This document shows, piece after piece, positions 44,335-53,513 of a DNA stretch of 64,000 bases; the stretch's first letter is position 1; each line of letters opens with the position of its first letter. Source of the DNA: Methyloversatilis discipulorum. GTDB taxonomy: Bacteria; Pseudomonadota; Gammaproteobacteria; Burkholderiales; Rhodocyclaceae. The notes below the pieces were generated by a model. It saw only the letters and a program-made list of their open reading frames with translations, had not been told where the DNA came from and ran no database searches. The position numbers and the translations under genes are program-made. The stretch covers positions 186,001 through 250,000 of the forward strand of contig NZ_AZUP01000001.1 of assembly GCF_000527135.1 (NCBI RefSeq), in the 5' to 3' direction.

Positions 44335-45325
44335 CCAGCTCGCCTTCGCCGCGCTGCTCGCCGAGCTGACCGCCTTCTATGGTCTGGGCAGCATCGACGC
44401 GCCGGACCTCGCGCTGTCCGCCTACCTGGCGGCACACGCGCCGGCCAGCCTGATGCTGGCGCTGGCGGTGTACGCGCTGATTCCGCCGGCCCGCTCGAAG
44501 CCGCGCACCAGCGTGCTGTCGCTGCTGTTCAGCTGCATCTTCTTCGTGCCGGTGCTCGGTTTCGTCGGCGTGCTGGCCGGTGCGCTGATGCGTCACCTGC
44601 TGCCGCGGCTGAAGGCGCCGCAGCGCTTCTCGGCCGTGCGGCTGCCCGATCTGGACATCCACGAAAGCAGCGAGAAATCGGCGGCCGGCTTCCGTCAGGC
44701 CGGCGTGCGCCAGTTCCTGAAGAACGAACGTGCGCCGGTACCGCAGCGTCTGCGCGCGATGGTGGCGCTGTCGCACGCGCCGTCGCGCATCGGTTCGCCG
44801 GTGCTGCGCGAACTGCTCGGCGATTCGGAGGACGACCTGCGTCTGCTCGCCTACGGCCTGCTCGACAGCCGCGAGAAGCGCCTCAACGCCGACATCCACG
44901 AAGCGCGCCAGCGCTACGCCGCGAGCCGCGACGCCGAGCAGCGCAGCCGTGTCGCGCATCAGCTGGCGGCGCTGTACTGGGAGCTCATCTATCAGGGGCT
45001 GGTGCAGGGCGACCTGCTCGACTACGCGGTCGGCGAGGCGCTGCGCTACAGCGAAACCGCGCTGCAGACGCACGGCAACGACCCGGCGCTGCATCTGCAG
45101 CACGGTCGGTTGCTGCAGCAGATGGGCCGGCTGGAGGAGGCCGACGCGGCCTACCGGCGCGCGCGCGAACTGGGCCTGCCGGCCTCGCGCGTCGTGCCCT
45201 ATCTGGCCGAACTGGCGTTCGCCCGCCGCGACTTCGCGCAGGTGCGCGCGCTGCTGCAGACGATGCAGGACTGGGAAGGTCTGTCGCGGCTGCAGCCGGT
45301 GCTGAAATTCTGGGGGCAGGCATGA
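44324..45325 (+). CDS. pelE: Pel inner-membrane scaffold PelE
   Basis: A 333-residue protein with two N-terminal hydrophobic segments (about 33-54 and 62-90) and a cytoplasmic TPR region (about 150-320, including ALHLQHGRLLQQMGRLEEADAAYRRARELGLP). PelE is part of the PelD-E-F-G inner-membrane complex. The start overlaps pelD by eleven bases. The pelF start follows 66 bases after its stop. Confidence 0.92.
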   Translation: MGSSQLAFAALLAELTAFYGLGSIDAPDLALSAYLAAHAPASLMLALAVYALIPPARSKPRTSVLSLLFSCIFFVPVLGFVGVLAGALMRHLLPRLKAPQRFSAVRLPDLDIHESSEKSAAGFRQAGVRQFLKNERAPVPQRLRAMVALSHAPSRIGSPVLRELLGDSEDDLRLLAYGLLDSREKRLNADIHEARQRYAASRDAEQRSRVAHQLAALYWELIYQGLVQGDLLDYAVGEALRYSETALQTHGNDPALHLQHGRLLQQMGRLEEADAAYRRARELGLPASRVVPYLAELAFARRDFAQVRALLQTMQDWEGLSRLQPVLKFWGQA

Positions 45326-45391
45326 GTGCAACACTGATCGATCGGTTCGACAACAGCCTTCCTTCTTGCGGCAGCGACGGAGGACCATTCC

Positions 45392-46969
45392 GTGAGTGAG
45401 GTGATCCGCCGGGCGGAGCAAGGCGTCGATGTGGCGCTGCTGCTTGAGGGCACCTTCCCCTATGTGGCGGGCGGGGTGTCGAGCTGGGTGAACCAGATCA
45501 TCCGCGCCTATCCCGAGCTGCGCTTCGCCGTGGTGTTCATCGGCAGCCGGCGCAGTGACTATGGCGACATGCGCTACGCGCTGCCGGACAACGTGGTGCA
45601 TCTGGAAGCGCACTACCTGCACGACGACCTCGGCGGTGGCGCCAGTGCGCACGACCGCAAGTCTGGCATGCCCGGCGATGCGCAGGCTTTCGAGCGGATG
45701 GCGGCGCTCCACGAGTCCTTCCGCCATGGCGGTGCCGACGTCGACGCGCTGTTCGCCGAAGCCTGCCGCGACATCCGGCCCGGCGGGCGCATCGATCTGG
45801 AGGCCTTTCTGCGCAGCGAAGCGTCGTGGGACATCGTCACCGACCGCTACCGCAAGTACTGCAGCGACCCGAGTTTCGTCGATTACTTCTGGACGGTGCG
45901 CATCATGCATCAGCCGCTGTGGCAGCTCGCCCGCATCGCGCACACGCTGGTGCCGGCCAAGGTCTATCACAGCGTGTCGACCGGCTACGCAGGTTTTCTC
46001 GGCGCCATGCTGGCGCAGTCGACCGGGCGTCTGCTGGTGCTGTCGGAGCACGGCATCTACACCAAGGAACGCAAGATCGACCTCTACCAGAACGAGTGGA
46101 TACGCGACAACCGCAACGTGTTCCAGAAGGACGCGTCGGAACTGAGCTACTTCCGCCAGCTGTGGATACGCTTCTTCGAATGGCTGGGGCGCATCACCTA
46201 CGCCGCCGCCGACCCCATCATCGCGCTGTACGAAACCAACCGGCTGCGCCAGGTGGCCGACGGCGCGGACGCCGCGCGCACGCGCAACATTCCGAACGGG
46301 GTGGCGATACAGCGGCTGGCGCCGCTGCGCGTGCAACGGCCGGACGTCGTGCCGCCGGTGCTGTGCCTGATCGGCCGCGTGGTGCCGATCAAGGACATCA
46401 AGACCTTCGTGCGCGCGATGCGCCGCGTGGTCAATCGCATGCCCGAGGCGCAGGGCTGGATCGCCGGTCCGGCCGACGAGGATCCGGCCTACGCCGAGGA
46501 ATGCCGCAACCTGGTCGACAGCCTGGGTCTGTCCGACAACGTGCGCTTTCTTGGCATGCAGAAGATCGACGAGCTGATGCCGAAGATCGGTCTGGTCGTG
46601 CTGTCGTCGATTTCCGAGGCGCTGCCGCTGGTGCTGCTCGAAGGCTATGCAGCCGGCGTGCCAGCGGTGTCGACCGACGTCGGCTCCTGCCGCCAGCTGA
46701 TGTACGGCCTGGGTGAGGAGGACGAGGCGCTCGGTGCGGCCGGTCGCGTGGTCGGCATCGCCGACCCGCAGGCGCTGGCCGACGCCGCGCTCGAACTGCT
46801 GAACGACGGCGCCGCCTGGCAGGCGGCACAGCAGGCCGGCATCGCGCGCGTCGAGCGCTACTACAGCGACGCGCTGATGTTCGACCGCTACCGCGCGGTC
46901 TATGCCGAAGCGCTGGCGCGCGACACACGCGGCACCGGCGGCTGCCCCTTCGGACACGGAGCGCGCTGA
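45392..46969 (+). CDS. pelF: Pel glycosyltransferase PelF (GT4)
   Basis: A 525-residue soluble GT-B glycosyltransferase: DVALLLEGTFPYVAGGVSSWVNQII at the N-terminus, KVYHSVSTGYAGFLGAMLAQ, SEHGIYTKERKIDL, and the nucleotide-sugar-binding half with PPVLCLIGRVVPIKDIKTFVRAMR, LSSISEALPLVLLEGYAAGVPAVSTDVG. It is the polymerase, using UDP-linked N-acetylgalactosamine. The start is GTG 45392 with GGAGGA eight bases upstream. The stop shares a base with the pelG start. Confidence 0.95.
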   Translation: MSEVIRRAEQGVDVALLLEGTFPYVAGGVSSWVNQIIRAYPELRFAVVFIGSRRSDYGDMRYALPDNVVHLEAHYLHDDLGGGASAHDRKSGMPGDAQAFERMAALHESFRHGGADVDALFAEACRDIRPGGRIDLEAFLRSEASWDIVTDRYRKYCSDPSFVDYFWTVRIMHQPLWQLARIAHTLVPAKVYHSVSTGYAGFLGAMLAQSTGRLLVLSEHGIYTKERKIDLYQNEWIRDNRNVFQKDASELSYFRQLWIRFFEWLGRITYAAADPIIALYETNRLRQVADGADAARTRNIPNGVAIQRLAPLRVQRPDVVPPVLCLIGRVVPIKDIKTFVRAMRRVVNRMPEAQGWIAGPADEDPAYAEECRNLVDSLGLSDNVRFLGMQKIDELMPKIGLVVLSSISEALPLVLLEGYAAGVPAVSTDVGSCRQLMYGLGEEDEALGAAGRVVGIADPQALADAALELLNDGAAWQAAQQAGIARVERYYSDALMFDRYRAVYAEALARDTRGTGGCPFGHGAR

Positions 46970-48339
46970 TGGCCGGCATCGGTTTCGAACTGCGCAAGCT
47001 GCTGAAGAAGGACAGTCTGCTCGGGCTGGTGCAGGCCTACAGCTACGCCGGCGTGATCGGCTCCGGACCGTGGGTGCTGTCCATCGTCGGCATCCTGATG
47101 GTGGGTCTGCTGTCGCGCGCGGTGGTGGTGCCGGAATTCCTGATCACCCAGTTCCAGGTGTCGGTCACCTATCTGATCTCGACCTCGCTCATCCTGACCG
47201 GCCTGGTCCAGCTCGCCTTCACCCGTTTCATATCGGATCGGCTGTTCGAGAAGCGCGACGACCTGGTCATGTCCAACTTCAACGGCCTGCTGCTGTGGGT
47301 GCTGGCCGTCGCCGGAGTGGTGGGCCTGCTGCTCGCGTTCACGCTGTTCGCCGGCCTGTCGGTGTCCTACCGGCTGCTGATGCTGGCCGGCTTCGTGCTG
47401 TTGTGCGGCATCTGGGTGGCCACCATCTTCCTGTCCGGCCTCAAGATGTACCGCGCCATCCTGCTGCTCTACGCGCTGGGTTACGCGGTCACCGTGCTGT
47501 CGGCACTGGCGGCGCGGCCGTGGGGGCTCGAAGGCCTGCTCGGCGGTTTTGTGCTCGGCCACTTCGTGCTCTTCGTCGGCATGTGGATGATCACTGCCTG
47601 GCACTACCGTTCGCGGATGACGATTTCCTACGAGTTCGCCCGCCGCGAGACGCGCTATCCGTCGCTGATGCTGATCGGCCTGCTGTACAACCTCGGCGTC
47701 TGGGTGGACAAGTTCATGTTCTGGAGCTGGCCGGAAACGTCGGACGCCATCATCGGCCCGCTGCGCGCGTCGGTCATCTACGACCTGCCGGTATTCATGG
47801 CCTATCTGTCCATCATTCCCGGCATGGCGGTGTTCCTGGTGCGCATCGAAACCGATTTCGTCGAATACTACGACCGCTTCTTCGACGCGGTCCGCACCGG
47901 CGGTTCGCTCGAATACATCGAGGACATGCGCGACGAGATGGTGTATTCGATCCGCCAGGGGCTGGCCGAGATCGGCAAGATCCAGACGCTGGCCATGCTG
48001 GGTGCCATCGTCGCCGGCCCGGCCGTGTTCGCGGTGCTCGAGATTTCGGAACTGAACCTGCCGCTGCTCTATATCCAGACCCTGGCGGCCAGCCTGCAGG
48101 TCGGTCTGCTGGCGCTGCTCAACGTGTTCTTCTACCTCGACCAGCGCCGCATCATCCTCGCGCTGTGCGGCTTCTTCTGCCTGTCGAACATCGCGTTCAC
48201 CGCGCTTTCATTCCAGCTCGGCGCCAGCTTCTACGGCTATGGCTATGCGCTGTCGGTGCTGCTGACGCTGATGCTCGGCCTGTGGGCGCTGGACCGCAAG
48301 CTGGGGCGGCTGGAGTACGAGACATTCATGCTGCAGTGA
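46969..48339 (+). CDS. pelG: Pel Wzx-like membrane transporter PelG
   Basis: A 456-residue protein with about twelve TM helices and the PelG N-terminus MAGIGFELRKLLKKDSLLGLVQAYSYAGVIGSGPWVLSIVGI. YPSLMLIGLLYNLGVWVDKFMFWSWP and ETDFVEYYDRFFDAV are further family segments. It belongs to the polysaccharide-transport superfamily and is thought to move the polymer through the inner membrane. The ATG shares its first base with the pelF stop (TGATG). It ends the complete pelABCDEFG set. Confidence 0.95.
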   Translation: MAGIGFELRKLLKKDSLLGLVQAYSYAGVIGSGPWVLSIVGILMVGLLSRAVVVPEFLITQFQVSVTYLISTSLILTGLVQLAFTRFISDRLFEKRDDLVMSNFNGLLLWVLAVAGVVGLLLAFTLFAGLSVSYRLLMLAGFVLLCGIWVATIFLSGLKMYRAILLLYALGYAVTVLSALAARPWGLEGLLGGFVLGHFVLFVGMWMITAWHYRSRMTISYEFARRETRYPSLMLIGLLYNLGVWVDKFMFWSWPETSDAIIGPLRASVIYDLPVFMAYLSIIPGMAVFLVRIETDFVEYYDRFFDAVRTGGSLEYIEDMRDEMVYSIRQGLAEIGKIQTLAMLGAIVAGPAVFAVLEISELNLPLLYIQTLAASLQVGLLALLNVFFYLDQRRIILALCGFFCLSNIAFTALSFQLGASFYGYGYALSVLLTLMLGLWALDRKLGRLEYETFMLQ

Positions 48340-48374
48340 GGGCGCCCGCTTCGCCGCCAGAGCCCCGGCCCGGG

Positions 48375-48662
48375 TTTCTGTAGGAGGGGTACCCCGACAG
48401 CGGCCTTGACCGAAGCCGGCGGACTGCATCGGCCGTGTCGGGGTCAGAAGACCCCTCCTACAGGGTATGCGCCCGATCCGCGACCGGAGCCTGGGCCTGG
48501 CCTCTGTGGGAGGGGGCCTCTGACCCCGACTGCTACCTTGATCGAAGCCAGCGGACTGCATCTGCCGCGTCGCGGTCAGAAGACCGCTCCCACAGGGGGG
48601 CGCCCGATCCACGACTGGAGACCGGGCCTAGGTTTCTGTGGGAGGGGTCTTCTGACCCCGAC
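48375..48662. repeat. Tandem array of alternating palindromic (REP-like) repeats
   Basis: Five copies of a roughly 27-base unit around TGTGGGAGGGG-TCTTCTGACC occur in alternating orientation (units near 48379, 48435, 48504, 48569 and 48637). The spacers between them are also repeated (GACTGCATC and GCGCCCGATCC segments), giving a tandem period of 126-132 bases. Neighbouring units can form long hairpins. The 352-base gap between pelG and rsgA holds no other feature. Confidence 0.8.
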
Positions 48663-48691
48663 GGGGCCTTGCACATGCGCGCAGGCGCTGC

Positions 48692-49576
48692 TCAGTACTG
48701 CGGGGCGGATGCCGTGGTGATTTCGTGGCGCAGCAGGTGGTACAGCGCCAGGCGGTCAGGTGCTACGTGGTCGCGCAGCCCGCAGCCTGGTTCGCTGTCG
48801 TGCGCGCAGTCGCGGAAGCGGCATTTGCCCAGATGCGGACGGAAATCCGGGAAGGCCTGTTCGAGGTCGTTCACGTCGAGCTGGGCGAGACCGAATTCCT
48901 GCAGGCCGGGGCTGTCGATCAGCGCGCCGCCGCCGTCGAGCGCATAGAGCTTGGCGTAGGTGGTGGTGTGCTTGCCCGAATCGAGTGCCTGCGACACCTC
49001 ACGCGTCGCGGCGCGCGCCTCGGGCACCAGTGCATTGACCAGCGTCGATTTGCCCATGCCGGACTGGCCGGTGAACACGCTGGTGTGATCGCGCAGGAAG
49101 GGGCGCAGTGCGTCCGCACCCTCGACCGCGCTCATTTCGAGCACCTCGTAACCCAGCGCGCGGAACGGTGCGAGTGCGGCGCGGGCGGCGTCGAGCGAGG
49201 CGGTCAGGTCGCACTTGTTCAGCACGATCAGCGTCTGCAGCTGCTGCGCTTCGCAGGCCACGAGGATGCGCGAAATCAGTTCCGGACTGAACGACGGTTC
49301 GGTGGCGACGACGATGGCGACCAGATCGACATTGGCGGCCACCATCTTCTGCTTCCACATGTCCTTGCGGTAGAGCAGGCTGGTGCGCGGCAGCACTTCG
49401 GCGATGCGCGCCTGATCTTCGCCCTGGATGTCGAGCAGCACGCGGTCGCCGCAGGCGATGTCCGACTTCTTGCCGCGCGGGAAGGCCTGCACCTCGCGGC
49501 CGTCCTCCAGCCGCGCGACGTAGTGCCGGCCGTGGGCCGACACGATGCGGGCGGCCGGCTGCAGATTTTTTTTCAA
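48692..49576 (-). CDS. rsgA: Ribosome small-subunit GTPase RsgA
   Basis: A 294-residue circularly permuted GTPase involved in late 30S maturation. An OB-fold (about 1-70) is followed by the G domain in permuted order: NKCD (G4), FTGQSGMGKSTLVNAL (G1) and DSPGLQEFGL (G3). A C-terminal zinc motif, CRFRDCAHDSEPGC, ends the core. The start is a TTG at 49576, four bases after the phhB stop; no ATG fits. It is the last gene of a minus-strand M48-phhB-rsgA group. Confidence 0.95.
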   Translation of the reverse strand: MKKNLQPAARIVSAHGRHYVARLEDGREVQAFPRGKKSDIACGDRVLLDIQGEDQARIAEVLPRTSLLYRKDMWKQKMVAANVDLVAIVVATEPSFSPELISRILVACEAQQLQTLIVLNKCDLTASLDAARAALAPFRALGYEVLEMSAVEGADALRPFLRDHTSVFTGQSGMGKSTLVNALVPEARAATREVSQALDSGKHTTTYAKLYALDGGGALIDSPGLQEFGLAQLDVNDLEQAFPDFRPHLGKCRFRDCAHDSEPGCGLRDHVAPDRLALYHLLRHEITTASAPQY

Positions 49577-49580
49577 ACCG

Positions 49581-49919
49581 TCAGGCGGCGTCGCGCATCG
49601 CCTCGATGCGGGCGGCGCAGATCAGGTCGTTGAGGGACACGCCGCGAACGCTGTGCGTGGTGAACACCACGCGTACGCGGTTGGCGCCGAACATGATGTC
49701 CGGGTGATGGTCTTCGGCCGCCGCCAGCGCGGCCACCTGGTTCACGAAGGCGACCGTCTGTTCGTAGTCGGTGAACTGGAAGTCCTTGGCGATGTGCTTG
49801 TCGGTTTCGATCCAGCCGCGCAGGTCCTTCAGGGCCGCGGCGAGCGCTTCGCCCTCGATGCGGCGGTGGGCGCCCTTCTGCGGTGTGCAGTGTTGTTGTG
49901 CGAGTTCTTGTGCGGTCAT
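49581..49919 (-). CDS. phhB: Pterin-4a-carbinolamine dehydratase
   Basis: A 112-residue dehydratase with the active-site segment AAAEDHHPDIMFGANRVRVVFTTHSVRGVSLNDLICAARIE. The family recycles the tetrahydrobiopterin cofactor after phenylalanine hydroxylation; no phhA is in the window, so use in general pterin repair is possible. It starts two bases after the M48 protease stop. Length is normal. Confidence 0.93.
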   Translation of the reverse strand: MTAQELAQQHCTPQKGAHRRIEGEALAAALKDLRGWIETDKHIAKDFQFTDYEQTVAFVNQVAALAAAEDHHPDIMFGANRVRVVFTTHSVRGVSLNDLICAARIEAMRDAA

Positions 49920-49921
49920 CG

Positions 49922-51154
49922 TCAGGTGGATTGCAGCCGCGCCACGCGCAGCGCGGCCGGCGGGTGGGAATCGTAGAACTGCGAATACAGCGGGTCCGGC
50001 GTCAGCGTCGACGCGTTGTCGCGGTACAGCTTGACCAGCGCGGTGACCAGCCAGTCGGCGCGGGTCTGCGCCACGGCGTAGGCATCGGCCTCGAACTCGT
50101 GCTTGCGCGACATCAGCGACAGCAGGGGCGACAGCGGGAAACTGAATACCGGGATCACCAGCGCGAACAGCGTCAGCGCCATCGCATCGCCCTGTGACGA
50201 CACGCCCAGCTGTTCGAAGAACCACGGCGCGTCGACCAGCCAGCCGAGCAGGGCGAAGAAAGCGAGGCTGCCGGCGGCGATCCAGCCGACGCGCTTCCAG
50301 ATGTGGTGGTGCTTGTAGTGGCCCAGCTCGTGCGCCAGCACCGCTTCGATCTCGTCGCCGCCGAGGCGGTTGAGCAGGGTGTCGAAGAACACGATGCGCT
50401 TGCCTTTGCCGAAGCCGGTGAAGTAGGCGTTGCCGTGCGCCGAGCGACGCGAGCCGTCCATCACGAACAGGCCGTCGGAGCGGAAGCCGCAGCGTTCGAG
50501 CAGCGCTTCGATGCGGCTGCGCAGCTCGCCTGCCGGCATCGGCTCGAACTTGTTGAACAGCGGTGCGATGAAGGTCGGGTAGAGCACCATCATGGCGAGG
50601 CTGAAAGTGAGCCAGAAGGCCCAGGCGTACACCCACCAGGCAGCGCCCAGGCTGTCCATGATCCACAGCACCGCGGCGACGGCCGGCGCGCCGATGGCGG
50701 CGCCGATCAGGCCGTGCTTGATCTGGTCGCCGAAGAACATGCCCAGCGTCATCTTGTTGAAGCCGAAGCGCTGTTCGATCACGAAGGTGCGCCACATGAG
50801 CACCGGCAGGTCGATCAGCGACGAAGCGAAGGCGACGATGCCGATGAACACCAGGTCGCGCACCATGCCGTCGCCGGCGAGGCTGCCGGCCAGATCGAAC
50901 ATCCACTGCAGGCCGCCGCCGAGTGTCAGCACCAGCAGCCACAGCGCGCCGATCACGACGTCGGCGCGACCGAGGCTGGCGCGCGCGACCGTGTAGTCGG
51001 CCGCCTTCTGGTGGGCTTCGAGCGGGATCGCTTCGCGGAAGGCGACCGGCACTTCGCTGCGGTGGGCGGCGACGTGGGCGCGGTGACGGGTGGCCAGCCA
51101 CAGGCGCACGCCGGTGGTCAGCACGAGAGCGGCGACGAAGATTTCGGTGAGCAT
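49922..51154 (-). CDS. M48 family membrane metalloprotease, Ste24-like
   Basis: A 410-residue integral membrane zinc protease. The metal motif is AVLAHELGHYKHHH, with a second-ligand region KHEFEADAYAVAQ. Seven or so hydrophobic segments and the IEQRFGFNKMTLGMFFGDQIK segment resemble CAAX-prenyl-protease-1/Ste24 homologues of bacteria. Substrate unknown; a role in membrane protein quality control is inferred. Divergent from orn. The 140-base gap contains an inverted repeat GTCAC-N6-GTGAC (51219-51234) that may be an operator. Confidence 0.9.
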   Translation of the reverse strand: MLTEIFVAALVLTTGVRLWLATRHRAHVAAHRSEVPVAFREAIPLEAHQKAADYTVARASLGRADVVIGALWLLVLTLGGGLQWMFDLAGSLAGDGMVRDLVFIGIVAFASSLIDLPVLMWRTFVIEQRFGFNKMTLGMFFGDQIKHGLIGAAIGAPAVAAVLWIMDSLGAAWWVYAWAFWLTFSLAMMVLYPTFIAPLFNKFEPMPAGELRSRIEALLERCGFRSDGLFVMDGSRRSAHGNAYFTGFGKGKRIVFFDTLLNRLGGDEIEAVLAHELGHYKHHHIWKRVGWIAAGSLAFFALLGWLVDAPWFFEQLGVSSQGDAMALTLFALVIPVFSFPLSPLLSLMSRKHEFEADAYAVAQTRADWLVTALVKLYRDNASTLTPDPLYSQFYDSHPPAALRVARLQST

Positions 51155-51294
51155 GGTGGGTTGCCTCGGGTGGATGCGGTTCCGGTCAGGATCGGAGTCA
51201 ATTTAGACTCAGTCCAGGTCACGCGAGTGTGACAAAATCGGGCCGATCCGCGTTCGGACGAACGCATTAATCCCGCTTGGAAATTTTCTCGATT

Positions 51295-51843
51295 ATGGCA
51301 CAGGACCCCACACATCTCGTCTGGCTGGACATGGAAATGACCGGTCTGGACCCGGACAACGACCGCGTGATCGAACTGGCCTGCGTGGTCACCGATGCGA
51401 ACCTCGAAGTGATCGCCGAGGGCCCGGTTCTGGTGGTGCACCAGTCCGACGAAGTGCTCGGCGGCATGGACAGCTGGAACACCGCCACCCACGGCAAGTC
51501 CGGCCTGACCGAGCGCGTACGCGCTTCGACGCTGGACGAGAACGAGGCGGCCGCGCAGATGATCGCCTTCCTGAGCCAGTACGTACCCGAGCGCACCAGC
51601 CCGATCTGCGGCAACTCGATCTGCCAGGACCGCCGTTTCCTCGCCCGCCACATGCCGACGCTCGAAGCCTGGTTCCACTACCGCAACCTCGACGTGTCGA
51701 CGCTGAAGGAACTGTGCAAGCGCTGGCGGCCGCAACTGGCCGCGCAGTTCAAGAAGGCGCAGCGGCACGAGGCGCTGGCCGACATCTACGAATCGATAGA
51801 CGAACTGAAGTTCTACCGCGAACACTTCCTGCGCATGGAGTGA
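51295..51843 (+). CDS. orn: Oligoribonuclease
   Basis: A 182-residue DEDDh exonuclease that degrades two- to five-base RNAs, including pGpG from c-di-GMP turnover. Motifs are [57 protein letters not shown] and the [22 protein letters not shown] end. ATG 51295 ([10 protein letters not shown]) is the family start; a TTG six codons before is possible but not family-like. nadE starts four bases after the stop. Confidence 0.96.
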   Translation: MAQDPTHLVWLDMEMTGLDPDNDRVIELACVVTDANLEVIAEGPVLVVHQSDEVLGGMDSWNTATHGKSGLTERVRASTLDENEAAAQMIAFLSQYVPERTSPICGNSICQDRRFLARHMPTLEAWFHYRNLDVSTLKELCKRWRPQLAAQFKKAQRHEALADIYESIDELKFYREHFLRME

Positions 51844-51847
51844 GGCG

Positions 51848-53464
51848 ATGAGCACCCTTCGCATCGCCGTTGCGCAACTGAACTGCGTGGTCGGCGATCT
51901 CGACCACAACGCCTCGCTCATCCTCGACGCCGCGCGCCGCGCGGTCGAGCAGGGCGCCGACCTGCTGCTGACGCCGGAGCTTGCGCTGTGCGGCTACCCG
52001 CCGGAAGACCTGCTGCTGCGCCCGGATTTCCACCGCGCCTGTGCGCAGGCGCTGGCCCGCATCGCTGCGGAGGCACCGCGTGATCTGGCCGTATTGGTGG
52101 GGCACCCGCACGCGAGTGGCGAGTGCCGGTACAACGCCGCCAGCCTGATCCGCGGTGGCCGCGTCGAGGCCACCTATTTCAAGATGCGCCTGCCGAACTA
52201 CGAAGTGTTCGACGAGGAACGCTACTTCGACGCCGGCACGCAGCCGCTGGTGATCGACGTCAAGGGCGTGCAGGTGGGCGTGAACATCTGCGCCGACGTG
52301 TGGGAGGCTGGTGCGGCCGAGGCCGCCGCGGGCGCCGGCGCGCAACTGCTGGCCGTGCTCAACGCCTCGCCCTATCACCTGAACAAGCCGGTCACCCGCG
52401 AACAGGTGGTGGCGGAGCGCGTGCTCGCCACCGGCGTGCCGGTCGTCTACTGCAATCTGGTCGGCGGTCAGGACGAACTGGTGTTCGACGGCGCCTCGTT
52501 CGCGCTCGACCGCCGCGGCCGTCTGGCCTGGCGCGCACCGCACTGCCGCGAACATTTCGCCACCGTTGAATTCAGCGCCGGCGACATCGTCGCCCAACCG
52601 CTGCCGCCGACCACCACGGTCGAACAGGACTGTTACGAAGCGCTGGTGCTGGGCGTGCGCGACTATCTCGGCAAGAACGGCTTCCGGTCGGCGCTGATCG
52701 GCCTGTCGGGCGGCGTCGATTCGGCGCTGACGCTGTGCATCGCCGTCGACGCCATCGGCGCCGAGCACGTGCGCGCAGTGATGATGCCGTCGCCCTACAC
52801 CGCGCAGATGAGCCTGGACGACTCGCGCGAACTGGTACGCAATCTCGGCGTGCGCTACGACGAAGTGTCGATCGCCCCCGCGATGCAGACCTTCGAGCAG
52901 ATGTTGCAACCACTGTTCGGCGACGTTGCCGCCGACACCACCGAAGAGAACGTGCAGGCCCGCGCCCGCATGATCATGCTGATGGCCCTGTCGAACAAGA
53001 CCGGCGCCATCGTGCTCACCACCGGCAACAAGAGCGAAATGGCGGTCGGCTATTCGACGCTCTACGGCGACCTCGCCGGCGGCTTCGCGGTCATCAAGGA
53101 TATCTACAAAACCTTCGTCTACCGCCTGTGCGCCTGGCGCAACAGCCGGCGCCATGACATTCCGGACAACATCCTGACCCGCGCGCCGTCGGCCGAACTG
53201 CGCCCGAACCAGACCGACCAGGACAGCCTGCCGGCCTACGAAATTCTCGACGCCATCATCCAGGCCTATATGGAGCGCGACCAGTCGCCGCGCGAAATCA
53301 TCGCCGCCGGCTTCGCCGAGAACGACGTGAAACGGGTGATCGGGCTGTTGAAGCGGAACGAGTACAAGCGCCGCCAGGCGCCGCCGGGCGTGCGAGTGAC
53401 GGAGCGGGGGTTCGGGAAGGATTGGCGGTATCCGATCACCAATCGTTACCGGGACGAGCACTGA
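51848..53464 (+). CDS. nadE: Glutamine-dependent NAD+ synthetase
   Basis: A 538-residue two-domain enzyme. The N-terminal nitrilase-type glutaminase keeps its triad (Glu44, Lys112, Cys148 in VNICADVWE). The C-terminal synthetase has the PP-loop LIGLSGGVDSALT, TTGNKSEMAVGYSTLYGDLAGGFAVIKDIYKT and the PSAELRPNQTDQDSLPAYEILD segment. It makes NAD+ from deamido-NAD+ and glutamine. It is immediately downstream of orn. Confidence 0.96.
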   Translation: MSTLRIAVAQLNCVVGDLDHNASLILDAARRAVEQGADLLLTPELALCGYPPEDLLLRPDFHRACAQALARIAAEAPRDLAVLVGHPHASGECRYNAASLIRGGRVEATYFKMRLPNYEVFDEERYFDAGTQPLVIDVKGVQVGVNICADVWEAGAAEAAAGAGAQLLAVLNASPYHLNKPVTREQVVAERVLATGVPVVYCNLVGGQDELVFDGASFALDRRGRLAWRAPHCREHFATVEFSAGDIVAQPLPPTTTVEQDCYEALVLGVRDYLGKNGFRSALIGLSGGVDSALTLCIAVDAIGAEHVRAVMMPSPYTAQMSLDDSRELVRNLGVRYDEVSIAPAMQTFEQMLQPLFGDVAADTTEENVQARARMIMLMALSNKTGAIVLTTGNKSEMAVGYSTLYGDLAGGFAVIKDIYKTFVYRLCAWRNSRRHDIPDNILTRAPSAELRPNQTDQDSLPAYEILDAIIQAYMERDQSPREIIAAGFAENDVKRVIGLLKRNEYKRRQAPPGVRVTERGFGKDWRYPITNRYRDEH

Positions 53465-53513
53465 GGCGATCGCGGGCGGGGCGACGCGGTCCGCGGACCC
53501 GCAGAGTGGAGTC

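Noticed and set aside
44264-46957. 897-codon minus-strand frame
   Set aside because: Antisense to pelE and pelF, whose products are recognised.
46902-48383. 493-codon plus-strand frame
   Set aside because: Alternative frame of pelG; the real frame has the PelG N-terminus and TM pattern.
48375-48662. Possible CRISPR array
   Set aside because: Repeats alternate in orientation, vary in sequence and have repeated rather than unique spacers; no cas genes are present.
51219-51234. CRP site upstream of orn
   Set aside because: The dyad is GTCAC-N6-GTGAC, the inverse of the TGTGA-N6-TCACA consensus.
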